A stretch of 36,371 bases of DNA from Pseudomonas sp. AL03 (GTDB taxonomy: Bacteria > Pseudomonadota > Gammaproteobacteria > Pseudomonadales > Pseudomonadaceae): assembly GCF_029960815.1 (NCBI RefSeq), contig NZ_JASBRE010000042.1, forward strand, positions 1 to 36,371, written 5' to 3'. The notes under the pieces are model-generated. The model saw only the letters and a list, made by a program, of their open reading frames with translations, made no database searches and had not been told where the DNA came from. The position numbers and the translations under genes are program-made. Positions 32,632 through 36,371 of the stretch are shown piece after piece. The first letter of the stretch is position 1; the number at the start of each line of letters is the position of its first letter.

Positions 32632-33426
32632 ATGAATTCTGCCCAGTCCCAAGGTACGGCCCTCGTCACCGGTGCTTCTTCCGGTATCGGTGCGATTTAT
32701 GCCGAGCGGTTGGCGGCGCGTGGGTTTGATTTGTTGTTGGTCGCCCGTGATCAAGAGCGGCTGGAAGCGGCGGCGACCACGTTGCGCACCGCGCATGGTG
32801 TTCAGGTCGAGGTGCTCAAGGCGGATCTGACGCAGAAGGATGACGTGCTGAAGCTCGAACAGCGTCTTCGCAGCGATTCGAGTATCAGCCTGTTGCTGAA
32901 CAACGCCGGTGTTGCCGCTGATGGGTTGTTGGCCAATGCCGACATGGATCAGCTGGAACGCCTGATTCAATTGAACGTTACGACGGTCACGCGGCTGGCC
33001 TCGGCAGCGGCCGCCAGTTTTGCCAAGGCGGGCCGCGGGACGATCATCAACATCGGATCAGTGGTGGCGTTGTTCCCAGAGCGCTTCAACGCCACTTACA
33101 GCGCCAGCAAGGCTTATGTGTTAAGTCTGACGCAGTCGTTGAACGCTGAACTGGAGGGCACCGGGGTCAAGGTGCAGGCCGTGTTGCCCGGGGTAACACG
33201 CCCCGAAATCTGGGAGCGCTCCGGTATCGACGCTACCCAGATTCCAGCGGATAGGGTGATGGAAGCCGGGGAGATGGTCGATGCGGCGTTGTCGGGTCTG
33301 GACCAGGGTGAGTTGATCACCATTCCTTCGCTGCCGGAGGCGGCCGACTGGGATGCCTTCGTTGCGGCGCGTCATGTCATGGCGCCGAATCTTTCCAAAA
33401 GTAAGGCCGCCGCGCGTTACACGTGA
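32632..33426 (+). CDS. short-chain dehydrogenase/reductase
   Basis: A 264-residue classical SDR with TGASSGIG (13-20), NNAG (90-93), Ser143 and YSASK (Tyr156, Lys160). It is soluble, with no membrane segment or signal peptide, and resembles the DltE/YqjQ-like group of broad SDRs. The substrate is not evident; NADP is likely but not shown. AGGAG precedes the ATG. It may be co-transcribed with the FabF-like gene 32 bases downstream, which would fit a role on a 3-keto- or hydroxyacyl substrate, but this is only context. Confidence 0.87.
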   Translation: MNSAQSQGTALVTGASSGIGAIYAERLAARGFDLLLVARDQERLEAAATTLRTAHGVQVEVLKADLTQKDDVLKLEQRLRSDSSISLLLNNAGVAADGLLANADMDQLERLIQLNVTTVTRLASAAAASFAKAGRGTIINIGSVVALFPERFNATYSASKAYVLSLTQSLNAELEGTGVKVQAVLPGVTRPEIWERSGIDATQIPADRVMEAGEMVDAALSGLDQGELITIPSLPEAADWDAFVAARHVMAPNLSKSKAAARYT

Positions 33427-33458
33427 GGCGTCATGAATCGGCTTGAGGTATTTGCGGT

Positions 33459-34733
33459 ATGAGTGATCGTCGAGTAGTTGTAACGGGCATGGGCCTGGTG
33501 TCTCCATTGGGTTCTGGCGTCGAAGCCGTCTGGGCGCGTCTGTTGGCAGGGCGTTCCGGGTTGCGCAATTTGCCGGACGCGGTGGTTGCCGATTTGCCGG
33601 CCAAGGTCGGTGGTGCAGTGCCGACCCTGGCTGACGATCCCGAGGCGGGTTTTGACCCGGATCGGGCGACGCCGCCTAAAGAGCAGAAGAAGATGGACCG
33701 CTTCATTATGTTCGCCATGGAAGCCGCGCGTCAGGCGCTGGAGCAGGCCGGTTGGCAAGCGGCGGACGCCAATGCCCAGGAACGTACTGCAACCATTATC
33801 GGCTCCGGCGTGGGTGGTTTCGGCGCGATTGCCGACGCGGTGCGCACCACGGACAGCCGTGGGCCGCGACGCTTGTCGCCGTTCACTATTCCGTCGTTCC
33901 TGGTGAATCTGGCCGCGGGTCATGTCTCGATTCAGCACGGATTCAAGGGCCCGTTGGGTGCTCCGGTGACGGCGTGCGCGGCCGGGGTCCAGGCGATAGG
34001 CGATGCGGCGCGGCTGATTCGGTGTGGCGAGGCAGACATTGCGGTGTGTGGCGGCGCGGAAGCGGCGATTGATCGCGTCAGTCTCGCCGGGTTTGCCGCG
34101 GCTCGCGCCTTGTCCAGTGGTTTCAACGAAACCCCGGAGCGTGCCTCGCGGCCGTTCGACAGTGGCCGTGATGGCTTTGTCATGGGGGAGGGCGCAGGCC
34201 TTCTGGTGATTGAATCCCTGGAGCATGCCTTGGCCCGTGGTGCTCAACCGCTTGCGGAGCTGGTCGGTTACGGCACCAGTGCCGACGCCTATCACCTGAC
34301 GGCAGGTCCCGAGGATGGCAGCGGTGCGCGACGGGCGATGTCGCTGGCGTTGGCCCAGGCGGGCGTTTCGCCGGCGCAGGTGCAACATCTCAATGCTCAC
34401 GCAACCTCGACGCCGGTCGGGGATCTGGGGGAGTTGGCTGCCATCAAGGCGTTGTTTGGCACGGATAACAAAATTGCGGTGACGTCGACCAAGTCGGCCA
34501 CCGGGCATTTGCTCGGCGCAGCGGGCGGTATCGAGGCGATTTTCACGCTGTTGGCGATCCGCGATCAGGTCGTACCGGCCACCCTCAACTTCGACAACCC
34601 GGACCCCGCCGCCCAAGGCGTCGACATCGTCCACGGTAAAGCACGGCCGATGGCAATTGACTACGCGTTGTCCAACGGCTTTGGATTTGGTGGGGTGAAT
34701 GCCAGCGTGCTGTTCAAGCGCTGGGAGGGCTAG
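33459..34733 (+). CDS. beta-ketoacyl-ACP synthase II (FabF family)
   Basis: A 424-residue thiolase-fold condensing enzyme. The catalytic triad is complete: Cys173 in TACAAG, His314 in NAHATSTPVGD and His350 in SATGHLLGAAGG, with Lys345 in TKSATGH. It extends acyl-ACP with malonyl-ACP. It does not lie in a fab cluster (no acpP or fabG neighbours), so it is probably a second FabF-like copy rather than the main housekeeping enzyme. The TAG stop is shared on the other strand with the stop of a possible relict reading frame. Confidence 0.9.
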   Translation: MSDRRVVVTGMGLVSPLGSGVEAVWARLLAGRSGLRNLPDAVVADLPAKVGGAVPTLADDPEAGFDPDRATPPKEQKKMDRFIMFAMEAARQALEQAGWQAADANAQERTATIIGSGVGGFGAIADAVRTTDSRGPRRLSPFTIPSFLVNLAAGHVSIQHGFKGPLGAPVTACAAGVQAIGDAARLIRCGEADIAVCGGAEAAIDRVSLAGFAAARALSSGFNETPERASRPFDSGRDGFVMGEGAGLLVIESLEHALARGAQPLAELVGYGTSADAYHLTAGPEDGSGARRAMSLALAQAGVSPAQVQHLNAHATSTPVGDLGELAAIKALFGTDNKIAVTSTKSATGHLLGAAGGIEAIFTLLAIRDQVVPATLNFDNPDPAAQGVDIVHGKARPMAIDYALSNGFGFGGVNASVLFKRWEG

Positions 34734-34849
34734 TCCCGAGGTTGTTTGAGATAGGCGCGAGTAATGTCGAGAATCCGCTGAGCCAACTCAGGATTCTCGA
34801 CACTGCGTGACAGCAGTAGCGCGGTCGGAAGCGGGCAACCTTCATGGGG
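34730..34849 (-). pseudogene. possible C-terminal remnant of a decayed gene
   Basis: On the minus strand a 39-codon stretch reads PHEGCPLPTALLLSRSVENP and continues ELAQRILDITRAYLKQPRD to a stop that overlaps the FabF-like stop. It looks like the amphipathic C-terminal end of a real protein, perhaps a regulator, but what lies upstream in this frame is the antisense of the GntR gene. It may be what is left of a gene displaced by the GntR/DUF1989 pair. No family could be named. Confidence 0.3.
34765..34802. promoter_or_regulatory. 12-base inverted repeat upstream of the GntR gene
   Basis: TGTCGAGAATCC (34765-34776) and GGATTCTCGACA (34791-34802) are perfect inverted arms; an inner TGAG/CTCA pair (34779-34782, 34787-34790) can extend the hairpin. 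No T-run follows. It lies 32 bases behind the FabF-like stop and 70 bases before the GntR start, so it could be an operator or a bidirectional transcription stop. Confidence 0.45.
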
Positions 34850-34871
34850 TGAAGTCTGGGAGGCTATGAGT

Positions 34872-35438
34872 ATGAACAGCGGACTGTCCCTCGCCGACCA
34901 CATCACACTAGCGTTGCGCGCCGACATCATTGGCGGTCGTTTGCTGCCCGGCATAGCGTTGGTGGAAAACGATCTGGTGTCCGCCTACAACGCCTCCCGC
35001 AATACCATTCGCGAAGCGTTGCATCGGCTGGGGCAGGAAGGCCTCACCCGTTATGTGCGCAACAAGGGCGTGATGGTGCGCGATTCTCAATCCGACCGGA
35101 TGCTTGAAGCCCTGGAGGCCACCGAGCTTGCCCGGGAGCGCGAGGACTGGCGCGCCGTCGGCACCCACAGCCTGGCGTTTCATCAACACATTGTCGGATT
35201 GCTGCGCAGTCCACTGTTCGATGAGTTCTTCACCAACGTCGTCGCGCAGCTGCGCTTGGTGTTCTGCACCGCTCCTGATGAATCCCGCTTTCAGGCGCCC
35301 TGGCTGGCGCGCGACCGGCAAATACATGAGTGGCTGGCCGAGGGCGACCAACGCGCGGCCGAGGACGCCATGAGCCTTTATCTCGACGACTCCGAACACC
35401 TCCTGTTGCAGATGCTTACCCGTTCTTCCCATCACTGA
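34872..35438 (+). CDS. short GntR/FadR-type transcriptional regulator
   Basis: A 188-residue regulator. The N-terminal winged helix (about 8-75) is normal: LRADIIGGRLLPGIALVENDLVSAYNASRNTIREALHRLGQEGL and the wing NKGVMVRD. The C-terminal FCD-type ligand domain is short: the helices usually found right after the wing (around 30-40 residues with a VR...LE pattern) are missing and the text goes straight to LEATELAREREDWRAVGTHSLAFHQHIV. The later YLARNR-like (WLARDRQIHEWL) and C-terminal helices are present. ATG at 34872 lies 8 bases after GGGAGG and is preferred to 34866. It probably controls the DUF1989 gene 15 bases downstream. Confidence 0.85.
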   Translation: MNSGLSLADHITLALRADIIGGRLLPGIALVENDLVSAYNASRNTIREALHRLGQEGLTRYVRNKGVMVRDSQSDRMLEALEATELAREREDWRAVGTHSLAFHQHIVGLLRSPLFDEFFTNVVAQLRLVFCTAPDESRFQAPWLARDRQIHEWLAEGDQRAAEDAMSLYLDDSEHLLLQMLTRSSHH

Positions 35439-35453
35439 TCGAGGATTCGTGCC

Positions 35454-36302
35454 ATGTACAAAGACTATCCGGCGGCCTATCAAGTCAGCAAAGGCTCAGC
35501 CCTGCAGGTGGACAAAGCCTTCTACGAGCGGATTCGCGATGCGAAGGACGGGCGCACGCTGATCGAGGCATTCGAGGTGCCGATCCGCACCGGTCGCGCC
35601 TGGAAAGTGCCGGCCGGGCATGTGTTCCGGGTGACCACACCCGTCGGCCCGCAAGTGGGCGACTTCAACGTCTGGAATGCCAACGATCCACGGGAGCGTT
35701 TGTGGGCGGCACGGACCCGGCAATTGCAGGGCGCTCACGTCAGCACCCATGACCGGCTTTGGTCGAACCTGCCGTTTTTACGTCCGCTGGTGACCATCAC
35801 CGATGACAGCCTGGCCGGTTACGGCATCGACGAACATGGCGGTCGCCTGCATGATTTGCTGGGCACCCGCTGCGATCCCTATGTGAACAAAATGCTCACC
35901 GGCGAAGACTTCCATCATCACTGCCATTCGAACCTGACCCGCGCGGTGCTGCCCCATGGCCTGACCGAGTTTGACGTGCATGACGTGCTGAACATTTTCC
36001 AGTGCACGGGCCTGAACCACGACGACATGTACTTCATGAAAGCCTGTCCGGCGCAGAAGGGCGATTACCTGGAGTTTTTTGCCGAAATCGATCTGTTGTG
36101 TGCGCTCTCGACCTGCCCGGGCGGTGACCTGTCGCTGGCCATGTGGGGACCGGATGCGCAGGATCCGCTGAGCGTGTGTCGCCCGCTCGGGGTAGAGATT
36201 TATCGTTTGGAGAATTCGTTGCTTGAAGGCTGGAGTCAGCCGGAACGAGCGGCCTATAAAGGGCTGCATGGCCTGCACATCGCCAAGGCGGAGTGGGAGT
36301 AA
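35454..36302 (+). CDS. DUF1989 / urea carboxylase-associated family protein
   Basis: A 282-residue soluble protein with the family's features: VPAGHVFRVTTPVGPQVGDFNVWNANDP in the first third, DPYVNKMLTG, the His/Cys-rich FHHHCHSNLTRAV, and a late LSTCPGGDLS. The conserved His and Cys residues suggest a metal site. Members often sit beside urea carboxylase or in nitrogen and amino-acid catabolism operons, but their activity is not well defined and no such partner lies within this window, which ends 69 bases later. Coupled to the GntR regulator upstream by a 15-base gap. Confidence 0.85.
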   Translation: MYKDYPAAYQVSKGSALQVDKAFYERIRDAKDGRTLIEAFEVPIRTGRAWKVPAGHVFRVTTPVGPQVGDFNVWNANDPRERLWAARTRQLQGAHVSTHDRLWSNLPFLRPLVTITDDSLAGYGIDEHGGRLHDLLGTRCDPYVNKMLTGEDFHHHCHSNLTRAVLPHGLTEFDVHDVLNIFQCTGLNHDDMYFMKACPAQKGDYLEFFAEIDLLCALSTCPGGDLSLAMWGPDAQDPLSVCRPLGVEIYRLENSLLEGWSQPERAAYKGLHGLHIAKAEWE

Positions 36303-36371
36303 CCGCAACGACACCCACCTGTAATTGGATGGACTCGCCCAAGCCGAGGCGTCAATGCGCCACGGTGGCAG

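Noticed and set aside
1..36371. tRNA, rRNA or riboswitch genes
   Set aside because: No cloverleaf, rRNA core sequence or known riboswitch core was recognised on either strand by eye; a covariance-model search could not be run.

Overview
The window looks like a chromosome segment of a Pseudomonas, probably of the P. fluorescens group. The grounds are the order ihfB - lapA-like - polysaccharide genes - wbpL - wbpM - comEA, which is the usual setting of the O-specific antigen locus in this genus, together with protein sequences that read like Pseudomonas IhfB, WbpL, WbpM and WbpZ, and a REP-type inverted pair at the left edge. The species assignment is from memory of these families; no search was run.

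Layout. 1-1301: REP pair, a small lipoprotein, ihfB and a LapA-domain membrane protein (conserved left flank). 1532-10089: nucleotide sugar genes: rmlB, rmlD, rmlA (no rmlC), manC, a phosphomannomutase, gmd and a perosamine synthase. 10192-17391: wzm/wzt ABC exporter, a two-domain glycosyltransferase, a membrane-anchored glycosyltransferase, a PglD-like N-acyltransferase and a WbpZ-like glycosyltransferase, mostly with overlapping stops and starts. 17400-20400: an IS66-family element without tnpA, surrounded by remnants of at least two more IS66 copies nested in each other. 20509-27552, minus strand and visibly AT-richer in its distal part: a six-gene module of sugar 3-aminotransferase, GtrB-like GT2, fused acetyltransferase/3,4-ketoisomerase, GtrA-like flippase and two large polytopic membrane proteins. 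27880-31977, plus strand: WbpV-like reductase, WbpL and WbpM. 32090-36302: ordinary flank with comEA-like, SDR, FabF-like, a short GntR regulator and a DUF1989 protein.

How the genes fit together (inference). WbpM and the WbpV-like reductase would make UDP-QuiNAc, which WbpL would load on undecaprenyl phosphate as primer. ManC, phosphomannomutase, Gmd and Per would make GDP-perosamine, which the PglD-like enzyme could N-acylate. The WbpZ-like enzyme and the two other GTs would build a chain in the cytoplasm, and Wzm/Wzt would export it. Wzt is short and lacks the C-terminal carbohydrate-binding domain. No wzx, wzy or wzz is present, so the locus reads as an ABC-transporter type (common-antigen-like) O-polysaccharide sitting in the site normally used for a Wzy-type one. 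The minus-strand module would make a dTDP-3-acetamido-3,6-dideoxyhexose (Fuc3NAc or Qui3NAc type) from the RmlA/RmlB product, put it on a lipid carrier, flip it and attach it in the periplasm. That is a Gtr-type decoration system with its own sugar supply, and it is the most interesting system in the window.
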